Source: Flammeovirgaceae bacterium SG7u.111
GTDB lineage: Bacteria > Bacteroidota > Bacteroidia > Cytophagales > Flammeovirgaceae
Length of the DNA stretch: 64,000 nucleotides
Direction of reading: 5' to 3'
Assembly (NCBI GenBank): GCA_034044135.1
Contig: CP139021.1
Span: 4,169,635-4,233,634, forward strand
Shown here: in pieces, positions 1 to 9,372 of the stretch
How positions within the stretch are numbered: position 1 is the stretch's first letter
Layout: every line of letters begins with the position of its first letter
Notes under the pieces: generated by a model
What the model was told of the DNA's origin: nothing
The model's database searches: none
What the model saw: only the letters and a program-made list of their open reading frames with translations
Translations under genes and position numbers: made by a program

Positions 1-1
1 T

Positions 2-109
2 GCCGATATAGATTGTCTGATGTTTAGAGCCGGTAAACAAAAAAGTAACTTTCGCCCCAAAAAGCGGGTTAAAAAAGGGAAGTATCCAATTAATTGTTTG
101 TTTCAATGA
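2..109 (+). other. possible 3' end of an upstream CDS
   Basis: One forward frame is open from the window edge to a TGA at 107-109 and would encode a 35-residue lysine- and arginine-rich tail. It could be the end of a gene cut by the window edge, but the stretch is too short to recognise and codon bias cannot be judged. Nothing else is seen before the next gene. Confidence 0.25.
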
Positions 110-140
110 ACTAATTCGTTTCAAAAGAACCTTTTTAAAT

Positions 141-767
141 ATGAAATTTGCCTATATAACCTTAACCATATTTTTTCTTTCGAGCCTTTCGGTATTTAGC
201 CAAGAGTTCTCCAAGGATATGTGGCACAGAGGGGAGATTGACCTAGAAAATGGAGAAACATTGAAGGGAAAAATCAAGTATAACCTGGATGAAAATAATA
301 TTGTTTTCCAAGCTGGAGCAGTCATTCGCTCGTTAAACCCAACCAAGGTGGAAGCTTGGCAGATCATAGATACCAACACCAAACAAGTCCGCTATTTCTA
401 CACCCTGCCTTATAGCCACGATCGCTCTTCGTACAAAAAACCAACCTTTTTTGAGTTGCTAACCGAAGGTGATAAACTTACGTTGCTCACCCGAGAAGAT
501 GTGGTAGAAAAAATAGAGAACCAGTATGACCCTTACTTTTTTGGAGGGAGAAACGTAAGGATGAGCGTTTTGGTAGAAAACTATTTCTTTATGAACAGCC
601 GAGGGCAAATAATTAGCTGTCCTACCGATATTGATGATCTTATGAAATTCATGGGCGATAAGGAAAGCCAAATAAAAAAATTCATAAAAACCAATAAGCT
701 AAAAATAGAAAGAAGGGAAAACATGATCCAGATAGTGGATTATTATAATTCCCTTCAGCAAAGCTAA
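141..767 (+). CDS. exported protein of unknown function
   Basis: 208 residues with a clear signal peptide (lysine at position 2, hydrophobic core to about residue 18, cleavage after SVFS), so it is exported. The mature part begins with a short segment around residues 30-60 (GEIDLENGETLKGKI) that resembles a beta-strand pattern common in Bacteroidota secreted proteins, but I know no function for it. The C-terminal 40 residues are basic and probably helical. There is no lipobox and no further membrane segment. The gene stands alone: about 310 bases separate it from the next gene, and a good terminator follows the stop. Confidence 0.7.
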   Translation: MKFAYITLTIFFLSSLSVFSQEFSKDMWHRGEIDLENGETLKGKIKYNLDENNIVFQAGAVIRSLNPTKVEAWQIIDTNTKQVRYFYTLPYSHDRSSYKKPTFFELLTEGDKLTLLTREDVVEKIENQYDPYFFGGRNVRMSVLVENYFFMNSRGQIISCPTDIDDLMKFMGDKESQIKKFIKTNKLKIERRENMIQIVDYYNSLQQS

Positions 768-804
768 AAGGCTTATCAGCTATTTTAGATGAGGTCTATA
801 AAAC

Positions 805-839
805 AAAAGAGCCATGCTTTTTATAAGTATGGCTCTTTT
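805..839 (+). terminator. rho-independent terminator
   Basis: Inverted repeat AAAAGAGCCAT / ATGGCTCTTTT ending in a T-run, 38 bases after the stop of the preceding exported-protein gene. The A-run on the left side would let it work on either strand, but only the upstream gene needs it. Confidence 0.8.
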
Positions 840-1078
840 ACATTATCGAGAACATTTTCTAAAAAATGACAACTCTTAATCTACTATCAGTTTTCCTCAA
901 AAAAGCCAGATTTTGAAAAATCCTGTTAATTTTGTGAATTGCTGAAAGCAAGCCAACCGGGAAGCTGGTATTTTTTAAGTGAAATAGTTGCGGATCAATT
1001 TGCAACATTGTTCTTTTTGCATATTAAACACCCTTTTTCCATAGGATTTAAAACACAATAATAAAACACACATACTAA
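840..1078. other. intergenic region upstream of mpl
   Basis: No coding pattern is seen. A TAATTTTG at 927-934 matches the Bacteroidota -7 box TAnnTTTG, but the nearest TTG is only 11 bases upstream, too close for a -33 box. I do not assign a promoter here. Confidence 0.4.
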
Positions 1079-2446
1079 ATGAAGGTTCATTTTATAGCAA
1101 TTGGAGGTAGCGTGATGCACGACTTGGCTATTGCTCTGAAAAGTAGAGGTTACGAGGTTACAGGCTCAGATGATGAAATTTTTGATCCTTCTTATACTAA
1201 ATTAAAAAACCACGGGCTTTTGCCAGAAGTGATGGGATGGGATGCCTCTAAAATCACTGACGACCTAGATGCTGTGATTTTGGGTATGCACGCAAGGGAA
1301 GACAATCCAGAATACATTAAAGCACGAGAATTAGGCTTAAATATCTATTCTTTCCCTGCCTATGTTCACGAACAAGCTAAAAACAAGCAGCGCATAGTTG
1401 TGGGAGGAAGCCATGGGAAAACAACGGTAACGGCTATGATCGTTCATGTACTCAACTACTTCAAACGCAACCCCGACTACCTACTGGGCGCAGTTCCAAA
1501 AGGACTTACCGATACGATAAAACTAACCGAAAAAGCTCCAGTAATCATCTTGGAAGGGGATGAATATCCTTCGGCGGCGATTGACCTGAAGCCTAAATTC
1601 ATCAATTACCAACAACATATTGGGGTTATTACAGGGATTTCTTGGGATCATGTAAATGTATATCCAAGCTACGATTCATACGTAGAGCAATTCCGAGCTT
1701 TTGCCGAAGCTTCATGCAAAGCGGGCACACTCATCTATTGCGAAGACGACCCTGAGGTGAAAAAATTGATCAAAAGTATCGAATTTCCAGAAGATGTTTC
1801 GGTAATGCCTTACACCAAGCATCCTTATAAAATAATAAACGGGCAAACCTATCTGATAGACAAAAAGAACAAGAAAGAAATTCCTGTAAAGGTCTTTGGC
1901 GAGCACAACATGATGAACCTAAGTGCGGCTAAAGAAGTAGTCTTGAAGATGAGAATTACCGAAGACGAATTCTACGAAGCTATCAGCAGTTTTGAGGGAA
2001 CAAAAAACAGGTTAAACTTACTCGCAGAGGGTGGCAGCACTAAGGTTTTCAAAGACTTTGCCCATGCGCCGTCTAAGCTAAAAGCTACGGTAGAAGCGGT
2101 AAAGAGCCAATTTGGCAAGCAAAAACTGGTTGCTTGTATGGAGCTTCATACGTATTCGAGCCTCAACAAAAAGTTTTTGCCAAATTACAAAAACAGCATA
2201 AAGAGTGCCGATGTACCTGTGGTATATTTCAACCCAGCTACGGTATCCCACAAACGACTAGAGCCTATTACTCCAGGAATGGTTACCGAGGCCTTTGGAC
2301 AGGAACTGAACGTATTCACCGACTCTGCCGAACTGGAAGCTTTCTTACGGAAACAGGACTGGAACAATACCAACTTGCTGATGATGTCTTCGGGCAACTT
2401 CAACAACATGGACGTAGAGAAACTAGCACAAGAAATTGTGAAATAG
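1079..2446 (+). CDS. mpl: UDP-N-acetylmuramate:tripeptide ligase (Mpl), murein recycling
   Basis: Mur-ligase family protein of 455 residues. Mpl joins UDP-MurNAc to L-Ala-D-Glu-meso-DAP recovered from old murein, an ATP-dependent cytoplasmic step. The N-terminal Rossmann-like domain starts with HFIAIGG, typical of MurC/Mpl. The ATP loop GGSHGKTT is at residues 109-116, followed by the central ligase domain with EGDEY near residue 160. The C-terminal domain contains DFAHAPSKLKATVEA around residue 325, the Mpl form of the MurC-type DxAHHP motif. Length fits Mpl (about 450-460). The DFAHAPSKL signature and the absence of the rest of a dcw cluster favour Mpl over MurC. murB lies 94 bases downstream on the same strand, so the two peptidoglycan genes may be co-transcribed. 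Confidence 0.88.
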   Translation: MKVHFIAIGGSVMHDLAIALKSRGYEVTGSDDEIFDPSYTKLKNHGLLPEVMGWDASKITDDLDAVILGMHAREDNPEYIKARELGLNIYSFPAYVHEQAKNKQRIVVGGSHGKTTVTAMIVHVLNYFKRNPDYLLGAVPKGLTDTIKLTEKAPVIILEGDEYPSAAIDLKPKFINYQQHIGVITGISWDHVNVYPSYDSYVEQFRAFAEASCKAGTLIYCEDDPEVKKLIKSIEFPEDVSVMPYTKHPYKIINGQTYLIDKKNKKEIPVKVFGEHNMMNLSAAKEVVLKMRITEDEFYEAISSFEGTKNRLNLLAEGGSTKVFKDFAHAPSKLKATVEAVKSQFGKQKLVACMELHTYSSLNKKFLPNYKNSIKSADVPVVYFNPATVSHKRLEPITPGMVTEAFGQELNVFTDSAELEAFLRKQDWNNTNLLMMSSGNFNNMDVEKLAQEIVK

Positions 2447-2540
2447 GGAAGAAACAGGCAACCTGCAACTGACAGTTGGGGCATAATACGGTTCAAAAAA
2501 TGTCTTTTTTAAAACATTTATAGATATTTTACCCACACCA

Positions 2541-3557
2541 ATGAACGTGCAAAACTCTTTTTCACTTTTGCCCTTCAATACCTTCCATGCAGAGGTAAAG
2601 GCAAAGTATTTTTTTGAGGCAAAGTCGACTGCCGACTTGCTTGAGTTATTGACACCAACTTTTTGCAAAACCGAGAGGTTTTTGATTTTGGGCGGAGGGA
2701 GCAATATCCTATTCACCCAAGATGTTGACGGCTGGGTCATTCGGATGGCTACTAGCGGAAAAGAATTGGTGAAAGAGGACGAGGAGTTTGCCTATGTAAA
2801 AGCCCAAGCGGGAGAAGAATGGCACTCTTTTGTGCTCTATTCTATTGCCCAAGGCTGGCAAGGGCTCGAAAACCTATCCCTCATCCCTGGCACGGTGGGC
2901 GCCTCCCCTATCCAAAACATTGGGGCTTATGGCGTAGAACTAAAAGATGTGTTCGAAGAGCTGGAAGCACTCAATACCCAAACAGGAAAAGTGGAAACCT
3001 TTGGCAAAGAAGACTGCCAATTTGCCTACCGAAACAGTTTTTTCAAACGCCAACCACGAGGTAATTATATCATCCTCAACGTTACGTTTAAGCTTTGCAA
3101 GAAGCCACAGTTCAACACGAGCTATGGGGCTATTGCCCAAGAGTTGGGAAAAATGGGTGTGGAAACTCTTTCCCCCAAAGCTATAAGCGATGCGGTGATA
3201 AGCATACGGGAAAGCAAACTGCCCGACCCAGCCGAAATTGGCAACTGCGGAAGCTTTTTTAAAAACCCAGAAATACCTTCTGCCCAATACGATGCGGTCA
3301 AGAAGGCACACCCAACTGCTCCGGGATACAAGCTTGACGGAGGGCTAGTAAAAGTCCCTGCCGGCTGGCTGATAGAACAATGCGGCTGGAAAGGCAAAAA
3401 GGTGGGAAATGTGGGCGCTTTCGAAAAACAAGCCCTCGTAATAGTGAACCATGGCAACGCCACAGGACAGGAAGCTAAAGATTTGGCACTTGCCATACAA
3501 GCTTCGGTTCTCGAGCGCTTTGGAGTAGAGATAATTCCTGAGGTGAATATTATATAG
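2541..3557 (+). CDS. murB: UDP-N-acetylenolpyruvoylglucosamine reductase
   Basis: MurB reduces UDP-GlcNAc-enolpyruvate to UDP-MurNAc with NADPH and FAD, the second committed step of peptidoglycan precursor synthesis. The protein has 338 residues. The FAD-binding part shows LGGGSNILF (about residue 51) and GTVGASPIQNIGAYG (about residue 118). The catalytic serine segment NCGSFFKNP is near residue 233, and the C-terminal EIIPEVNII carries the glutamate expected at the active site. Lengths around 340 with an extended insert are typical of the E. coli-like type I enzyme. It follows mpl in the same direction. Confidence 0.95.
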   Translation: MNVQNSFSLLPFNTFHAEVKAKYFFEAKSTADLLELLTPTFCKTERFLILGGGSNILFTQDVDGWVIRMATSGKELVKEDEEFAYVKAQAGEEWHSFVLYSIAQGWQGLENLSLIPGTVGASPIQNIGAYGVELKDVFEELEALNTQTGKVETFGKEDCQFAYRNSFFKRQPRGNYIILNVTFKLCKKPQFNTSYGAIAQELGKMGVETLSPKAISDAVISIRESKLPDPAEIGNCGSFFKNPEIPSAQYDAVKKAHPTAPGYKLDGGLVKVPAGWLIEQCGWKGKKVGNVGAFEKQALVIVNHGNATGQEAKDLALAIQASVLERFGVEIIPEVNII

Positions 3558-3582
3558 GTTTGCTGCTCTAACTTCTTTCAAA

Positions 3583-4020
3583 ATGAAAAAACTTAGCATC
3601 CTACTAATCACAGTTACTATTATTATGCTTTCAGCATGCAGCAATTGTAGAAATTTTGATTGCCCTGTAAACTCTTCGTTAGAGTTCGAAATAGTAGATA
3701 GAAATGGGAACAATATTCTTAGATTACCTACCCAAAAATATTCCTCAGATTCTCTCTTCATTATCAGTATCACTGAAACTGAAATAGGCTTTCCTGAGCT
3801 AGTGGTATACAAAAAGTCATCCATAGAAATCTTTCTTGCTTTCGATCAAAAAGAATTCATTATAAACTACGGGATTTCAGAAGCTGATACAATTATTATT
3901 TCCAATATTGAAATCAGAAAAGATGAATGCTGTGGTGCCTTTATGACAAAATTTAACTCAAGCATAAATGGGAAAGAACTTTGCACTGATTGTTTCGATC
4001 TAATCAGTATTGAGAAATAA
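3583..4020 (+). CDS. small lipoprotein of unknown function
   Basis: 145 residues starting with a lipoprotein signal peptide whose lipobox ends LSAC, giving an acylated Cys19. The mature part is cysteine-rich (SNCRNFDCP near the start, DECCGAF about residue 112, ELCTDCFD near the end), suggesting disulfides outside the cytoplasm. I do not recognise a family. It begins 25 bases after murB but is clearly more AT-rich than it, so it may be a later arrival. It converges with the TonB-linked receptor gene downstream. Confidence 0.65.
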   Translation: MKKLSILLITVTIIMLSACSNCRNFDCPVNSSLEFEIVDRNGNNILRLPTQKYSSDSLFIISITETEIGFPELVVYKKSSIEIFLAFDQKEFIINYGISEADTIIISNIEIRKDECCGAFMTKFNSSINGKELCTDCFDLISIEK

Positions 4021-4073
4021 ATAGTGAGGATTTTCCAAAAACTAAAAAAAATATTGATTGTCCAAAACAAAAA

Positions 4074-4102
4074 AGGACTATGAACCAATGGTCCAAAGTC
4101 CT
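4074..4102 (-). terminator. probable terminator of the TonB-linked receptor gene
   Basis: On the minus strand a GGACT...AGTCC hairpin is followed by TTTTTTG. It lies between the convergent lipoprotein and receptor genes. The stem is short and the loop long, so strength is uncertain. Confidence 0.45.
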
Positions 4103-4166
4103 CGAATTATACACCTATACCCTAAAAGGGTTCAGTTTGTAAATATTATTTCTGTTTCACAAGGGG

Positions 4167-6548
4167 TTAACGCCTTCTTCGCTGCCCAGAGAATTCCATT
4201 GCCTCTCCTTTTCCAAATCCATAGCTGATACCGAAAGTGATAAACCTTCCTCGCTGCTGATAGCTATATAGGTAGAAGCTAGCTTGATCAGTTACACTTT
4301 CTCTAATCCTAGTAGCAAACACATCCCTCACACTTAGGTTCAAGATGGTTCTTCCCTTCATCAGCTTTTTTCTGACCCCAAAGTCCATAAAATAGGTCTC
4401 CGAAACCAAAGACTGGACCGTTTGGAGCTGAGACCGGTAGTTTCCATGCAGCTCCATTTCAAAATCCGCAGGTAACTTGAGTTTAGCCGAGACCCTTGAG
4501 GTAAACTGGTTGTTATCAAAGTCGAAAGACACCTCTTCATACAAGCCCTTTCTAATAAAATAATTTATATTTAAATCTCCATTGAAGCTCAGCCAGTCGG
4601 TAGCATCATACTTAGCATTAAACTCAATTCCCGTAGTCCTGTTAGACCCTACGTTTACTGGTTTAGAAACACTAATGTTGTTTTCCGAAGTAGTCACTCG
4701 CTCTATCACATCGGTTGTATAGCGGTGGTACGCCCCAACATTGAAAGACACTTTTGCCAAATCATAAATACCCGTAACCTCAAATGCATCCGTGTACTCG
4801 GGCATTAGTTCAGGATTACCCGTACGGATATTAAAATTGTTTCTTATGTTGAAGAAAGGGTTTAAGTCCCACATTCTTGGTCGGTAAATTCGCTGAGAAT
4901 AACCTGCCTGCAACGAGAACATATTCGTGAACTTATAGGAAGTGTGAATACTTGGAAAAAAGTTGGTATAGTACTTTGAGTTCTCCGTGTTTGTATTGGC
5001 CAAGAAAGTATTCACATCGGTATATTCCATGCGAATACCAGCTTTCACCCCCCATCTTTCTCCCTCGTAAGACCCCGTAGAGTACACGCCTAGTACAGTC
5101 TGCTGGAATTCGAAAATATTCGTCAACTCTGCACTTTCTACCCACTCGTCTCCTATTAGAGTACTAACAGCATAATCATTCGATACATTCATGGGAACTA
5201 ACTGAGACCCAGCCTCCAACTTAACTTGTTCAGAAAATGGGTGGGTATAGTCGAGCTTGAATGTATACGTTTCATCGCTAAAGTCCGTGCGAGTACGCTG
5301 TTCTTCTGAAATCAAAGAACCATAAGTAGTTGTATTTTTAAATTCGGAAGACTGATCCTTTCCAAAGAAGTGCCCTTGCGCGGTAAAGACCAAATCGTGG
5401 TCTTTATGATCTTTGAAATCTTTTTTGTAGTTCATTTCAAACTGCCACTTTGGATTATCGGCAGTGGTAACTTCATTCCTATCCCAAGCATCCTCAAGCT
5501 CGCTATTGGCATCATACCTCATAAATGTTGCATCAGAAAGGTCTTCCTCGTCTTCAAAAGCATAGTTCCCGGTAAGGGTAATCACATTGTTATCGTTTAT
5601 GTGGTAATCAGCTCCTAATATCAAATTATAGAATATTTCATTTTTCTTGCCACTCCCCACGCTTGTAATCGTTTCGTTTGTGATAAGATCCTCATTCAGT
5701 GTGTTATATTCTTGAGGATAGGTCCTCAGTCCAGCCCCAAGTTGGGTAAACAGGTTAAACTTCTCTGTCCTGCGGTTCATGCTGAGGCCAACACTATGGC
5801 TATTGGGGGTCCCCGTATTTAAACTTATCGAACCGTTCAAGCCTTTCTTCTCCTCCTTTTTTATTACGATATTGATAATACCAGAAGTACCTTCAGCATC
5901 GTATTTGGCAGAAGGATTGGTAATCACCTCTATTTTCTCGATCATATCGGAAGTAAGTGTACCCAGCGTACCTTGATCTTGCGCCAGCACTGAAGGCTTT
6001 CCGTTAATTAAAATCTGAACTCCTGAGCTTCCCCGCAAGCTAATCGCTCCTTCTATATCTACCGTTACCGAGGGTACATTATTTAAAATCTCTAGGGCGC
6101 TCATCCCTGTGCTACTCAAGTCTTGCCCTACATTAAAAACCCGTTTGTCCAACTTGAATTCGGTGGAAGACTTTTCTGCCCGTACCATTACCTCGTCCAA
6201 GGCCTGAACATCTTCGGCAATTGTGATAGTGCCTAAATCAAGCTTCCCTTCTACCACTTCAATTTCATTTATCCGCTTGGAAGTGTAGCCTATAAAACTG
6301 ACTTCTACAAAAAAATTATCGGTATTTGCTTTGATGAGGAAGGAACCATCTTCTTTGGTTGTCGTTCCAGTAATAGGCTTTTGGGTTTGAGGATCGCCTA
6401 TCATTACGGTGGCAAATTCTACAGCCTCGTTAGAGGTGCTTATTACCTTACCAGTAATTTCTACTTTAGAGCTTTGTGCTTGTAAGCCATTTGCACCTAA
6501 TAATAAAAGAAGGGCACATGAGTAGAATTGTATGTATCTGTGTATCAT
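4167..6548 (-). CDS. TonB-dependent outer membrane receptor, beta-barrel family
   Basis: 793 residues with a signal peptide ending about residue 24 (ANGLQAQ). Residues about 28-110 form a CarboxypepD-regulatory-like domain (VEITGKVISTSNEAVEFATV). A plug follows with KLDKRVFNVGQDL (about 155), LRGSSGVQILINGKPS and the IEVITNPSAKYDAEGTSG segment (about 205-222). The rest is a large outer membrane barrel. This arrangement is typical of the Bacteroidota outer-membrane-beta-barrel family PF14905, which differs from SusC in having no SusD partner beside it. The substrate cannot be read from sequence. It is divergent from a LytS/LytTR pair 210 bases away, a possible regulator. The C-terminus ends in four arginines, not the aromatic residue usual for barrels. 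Confidence 0.85.
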   Translation of the reverse strand: MIHRYIQFYSCALLLLLGANGLQAQSSKVEITGKVISTSNEAVEFATVMIGDPQTQKPITGTTTKEDGSFLIKANTDNFFVEVSFIGYTSKRINEIEVVEGKLDLGTITIAEDVQALDEVMVRAEKSSTEFKLDKRVFNVGQDLSSTGMSALEILNNVPSVTVDIEGAISLRGSSGVQILINGKPSVLAQDQGTLGTLTSDMIEKIEVITNPSAKYDAEGTSGIINIVIKKEEKKGLNGSISLNTGTPNSHSVGLSMNRRTEKFNLFTQLGAGLRTYPQEYNTLNEDLITNETITSVGSGKKNEIFYNLILGADYHINDNNVITLTGNYAFEDEEDLSDATFMRYDANSELEDAWDRNEVTTADNPKWQFEMNYKKDFKDHKDHDLVFTAQGHFFGKDQSSEFKNTTTYGSLISEEQRTRTDFSDETYTFKLDYTHPFSEQVKLEAGSQLVPMNVSNDYAVSTLIGDEWVESAELTNIFEFQQTVLGVYSTGSYEGERWGVKAGIRMEYTDVNTFLANTNTENSKYYTNFFPSIHTSYKFTNMFSLQAGYSQRIYRPRMWDLNPFFNIRNNFNIRTGNPELMPEYTDAFEVTGIYDLAKVSFNVGAYHRYTTDVIERVTTSENNISVSKPVNVGSNRTTGIEFNAKYDATDWLSFNGDLNINYFIRKGLYEEVSFDFDNNQFTSRVSAKLKLPADFEMELHGNYRSQLQTVQSLVSETYFMDFGVRKKLMKGRTILNLSVRDVFATRIRESVTDQASFYLYSYQQRGRFITFGISYGFGKGEAMEFSGQRRRR

Positions 6549-6758
6549 TGTTTATGTAGTTAATTTAGGAATTTGGAGTTTCTCAATGCAAAGGAACAAG
6601 TTCATACACTAATAAAGAAAAGCAGTCGTCAAACAACAGAACTAAAGTGATGAACGACAAAAGTTGAAAAATACCAGAATAATTGCCGTTTACGGTAGCT
6701 TTTTGGTCGATGAGCTTTTTATTTTGGCGAGTACGTTTTTTGTGTATTAATTTGGAAC

Positions 6759-7787
6759 ATGCACTTACCGACTTCAAAATCATCTTTTTCAACTAAGGAG
6801 CTTTTATTTCAATTGCTGTTGCAACTTGTCGTGTTCCTGTTCTTCTCCTTCGACAAGCATTCCCCTACTATAGAAGAACACAAATTTGCGTACTTCTTCA
6901 ATTTTGCCATTTGGGCTTTGGTCATCAATGAACTGATTCTTCCCCGCTTTTTCTATAAGAAGAAGTATTTTATGTTTTTTGTTTGGATCACATTGATAAT
7001 CTCCATCATTATCCTAACAGAAGAGCTGGTACTAGAGAGAATATACTTCCCCGAAACTCGGGCAAAACGGTTTCCCGGAGTGTTTTTAAGCCTTATTGAA
7101 GTACTACCCATGATGATCATCCTCACAGGCTTCAAGTTTGCTTGGGATGCGCTCAAAAAACAAAATGAAGTTGATAAGCTCAAAAAGCACATAGCCGAAA
7201 GCGAGCTGCAGTTTTTACAATCGCAGATCAACCCCCATTTCTTGTTCAATAACCTCAACAATATTTATTCTTATGCAATAGAAAATTCGCCCAAAACACC
7301 CACAATAATCTTAGAGCTTTCGGCCGTGCTTAGGTATATGCTATACGAATGCAAAGCCAAATTTGTGCCCTTGGACAATGAAGTGGAAAACTTAGAAAAC
7401 TTCACTCAGCTTAACCAGTTACAAGTAGAAGACAGGGGGGAAATCAATTTCCACAAAGAAAACATCAGCCAGAGCTACCAAATAGCGCCACTGATTTTGA
7501 TTGTGTTTGTGGAAAATGCATTTAAGCACAGCACGGCCAGCCAGTCGGATAAAATCCTGATAGATATAGCTATCGTTTTGAAAGAAGATGGCGAGTTGCA
7601 TTTCCGATGTACAAACTCCCATTTGCCCAACACCAACACCGAAAGCCTATCTAAAGGAATTGGGTTGGAAAATGTAAAAAAGCGCTTAAACTTGCTCTAC
7701 CCCAATACGCATACCTTGCTCATTAACGATACAAGTGAAAGCTACGAAGTAACTCTGGACATCCAATTATCAAAAACCACGGTATGA
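6759..7787 (+). CDS. LytS-type sensor histidine kinase
   Basis: 342 residues. Four hydrophobic segments in the first 130 residues form a membrane sensor with no recognised ligand domain. After a short coiled linker (about 133-150) comes the PF06580 His-kinase segment ELQFLQSQINPHFLFNNLN near residues 150-168, with the phospho-acceptor His in NPHFLFN. The C-terminal ATPase part shows ENAFKHS (about 256) and GIGLENVKKRL (about 311). The stop overlaps the start of the response regulator by four bases (ATGA), so the pair is translationally coupled. The divergent TonB-linked receptor next door is a plausible target, by position only. Confidence 0.9.
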   Translation: MHLPTSKSSFSTKELLFQLLLQLVVFLFFSFDKHSPTIEEHKFAYFFNFAIWALVINELILPRFFYKKKYFMFFVWITLIISIIILTEELVLERIYFPETRAKRFPGVFLSLIEVLPMMIILTGFKFAWDALKKQNEVDKLKKHIAESELQFLQSQINPHFLFNNLNNIYSYAIENSPKTPTIILELSAVLRYMLYECKAKFVPLDNEVENLENFTQLNQLQVEDRGEINFHKENISQSYQIAPLILIVFVENAFKHSTASQSDKILIDIAIVLKEDGELHFRCTNSHLPNTNTESLSKGIGLENVKKRLNLLYPNTHTLLINDTSESYEVTLDIQLSKTTV

Positions 7788-8482
7788 AACAATGTATTAT
7801 AGTGGAGGATCAGCCACCAGCCCAGCGAATCTTAAAAAAATTCATTAGTGATATTGGCTCACTTGAGCTTGTAGGCACGTTTCCCGATGCTCTTCAGGCT
7901 CTCGAATTCTTAAAAACAGAATCGGTAGAGCTAGTCTTTTTGGATATTCACTTACCCAAACTGTCGGGGATAGATTTTATAAAATCGCTTACCAACCCTC
8001 CTCATATCATTCTCACCACTGCTTTTTCGGACTATGCCCTGAAAGGCTACGACCTCAATGTGGTGGATTATCTGCTGAAGCCTTTCTCCTTCAACCGCTT
8101 TGTGCAAGCCGTTTCTAAAGTACCAGAAAAATGGACTAATGCCGCAGATACAAACCAAAAGGAAAGAGAGCCAGAAACGATTTTCATCAAATCTGGCTAC
8201 GAGCATATCAAACTCCATATAACCGAAATTCTCTACATAAAATCTGATGGGGATTATACCGAAATCTACCTGCCCGAGAGAAAGCTCCTTTCTTCTTTGC
8301 CCATAAAGCATTGGGCGGAGAAACTTGCCGATCAGCAATTTGTGCAAATACACAAATCGTACATCGTGAATATGCTGAAAGCTACCAAAGTGGCAGGCAA
8401 CCAAGTGTTCATTGGGAAAGATATCGCTTTGCCAATAGGCAGGGCTTATAAAAACGCCTTTGCCCAACGCTACCTGAAATAA
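7784..8482 (+). CDS. LytTR-family response regulator
   Basis: 232 residues. The receiver domain occupies about 1-118, with acidic pocket E8/D9, phospho-acceptor D54 in VFLDIHLPK, and KPF at about 102-104. A LytTR DNA-binding domain fills about 135-230 (IKLHITEILYIKSDGDYTEI, then VQIHKSYIVN and PIGRAYK). It acts with the overlapping LytS kinase just upstream. This is one of three such pairs in the window. Confidence 0.92.
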   Translation: MKQCIIVEDQPPAQRILKKFISDIGSLELVGTFPDALQALEFLKTESVELVFLDIHLPKLSGIDFIKSLTNPPHIILTTAFSDYALKGYDLNVVDYLLKPFSFNRFVQAVSKVPEKWTNAADTNQKEREPETIFIKSGYEHIKLHITEILYIKSDGDYTEIYLPERKLLSSLPIKHWAEKLADQQFVQIHKSYIVNMLKATKVAGNQVFIGKDIALPIGRAYKNAFAQRYLK

Positions 8483-8770
8483 CCCTCTTTTGACAACCTT
8501 GCCCAAACTTTGCTTTTGTATTGAGGTACAGAATCTTACACCCTAAAATCCAATCTTTTCTACTCATATTCCAACTCCTAATTTTTTTCACATTTTATCG
8601 GTAAAAACGTTTTTTATCGAATATTTTTCTTTTATATTAAGAATCGAAATCACACTATAGCCAACGACTTACATGGTCTCCTAAACCATACTATACTCCA
8701 ACTCCCCAACCAGCGGACACTTCATAAGTAATTACCACCAACTACATTTTTCAAAAAAAAAATCAAAAAT

Positions 8771-9331
8771 ATGAGAACCCTCATCATTGGGTTTGTCTGC
8801 TTTTTGGCGTGGACAAGCCTGTCCTCCTATTTGTATATGTGCAAGGTAAAAAACAATTGCCTTGAAAATGTGCTGGAGGCAAATACAATACTTCCTATTG
8901 AGAAAAAAATTGCTCCTGAGTCTATTGAACCGATAAAAGAAACCGAAGAAGAGATCACCTTAGAGACCAATACGCTTGCCCCAATGCGGCTTGAGCCCAT
9001 GAACGTCTACTACAACCTAGCCGGCTCTTCGCTAGAGCTAGATTACAACGAAATGGAGTATTTCGACCATTTGGTAAAATATATGAAGGAAAACCCTGGC
9101 CAAAAAGTTTCCCTAGTGGGATACACCTGCGACCTTGGCGATACTGATAACAACATTGCCCTTGCCAAAAAAAGAGCAGAATTCCTTCGAGACCTTTTAA
9201 TAAACAAAGGGATAGATTCTACCAGCCTCATAGTGATATCGGGAGGGGAAAGCAATCCACTAAGCCCCAACACCGACGAAGCCTCGCGCACGCTGAACAG
9301 AAGGGTGGAAATCAGGCTTCAACAACCTTAA
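8771..9331 (+). CDS. OmpA-C-like peptidoglycan-associated protein
   Basis: 186 residues. An N-terminal hydrophobic segment (about 3-22, CFLAWTSLSSYLYMC) is a signal anchor or signal peptide. A Glu-rich linker follows, then an OmpA C-terminal-like domain from about residue 75 to the end. That domain contains VSLVGYTCDLGDTDNN, ALAKKRAEFLRDLLINKG and the closing NRRVEIRL, the usual peptidoglycan-binding order (D then R). It lacks an amino-terminal barrel. A second gene with an N-terminal membrane anchor begins 41 bases later on the same strand, so both probably form a cell-envelope operon. Confidence 0.8.
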   Translation: MRTLIIGFVCFLAWTSLSSYLYMCKVKNNCLENVLEANTILPIEKKIAPESIEPIKETEEEITLETNTLAPMRLEPMNVYYNLAGSSLELDYNEMEYFDHLVKYMKENPGQKVSLVGYTCDLGDTDNNIALAKKRAEFLRDLLINKGIDSTSLIVISGGESNPLSPNTDEASRTLNRRVEIRLQQP

Positions 9332-9372
9332 GTAAGATATATAAATTTCAATAATCCTCTAAAACTATAGCC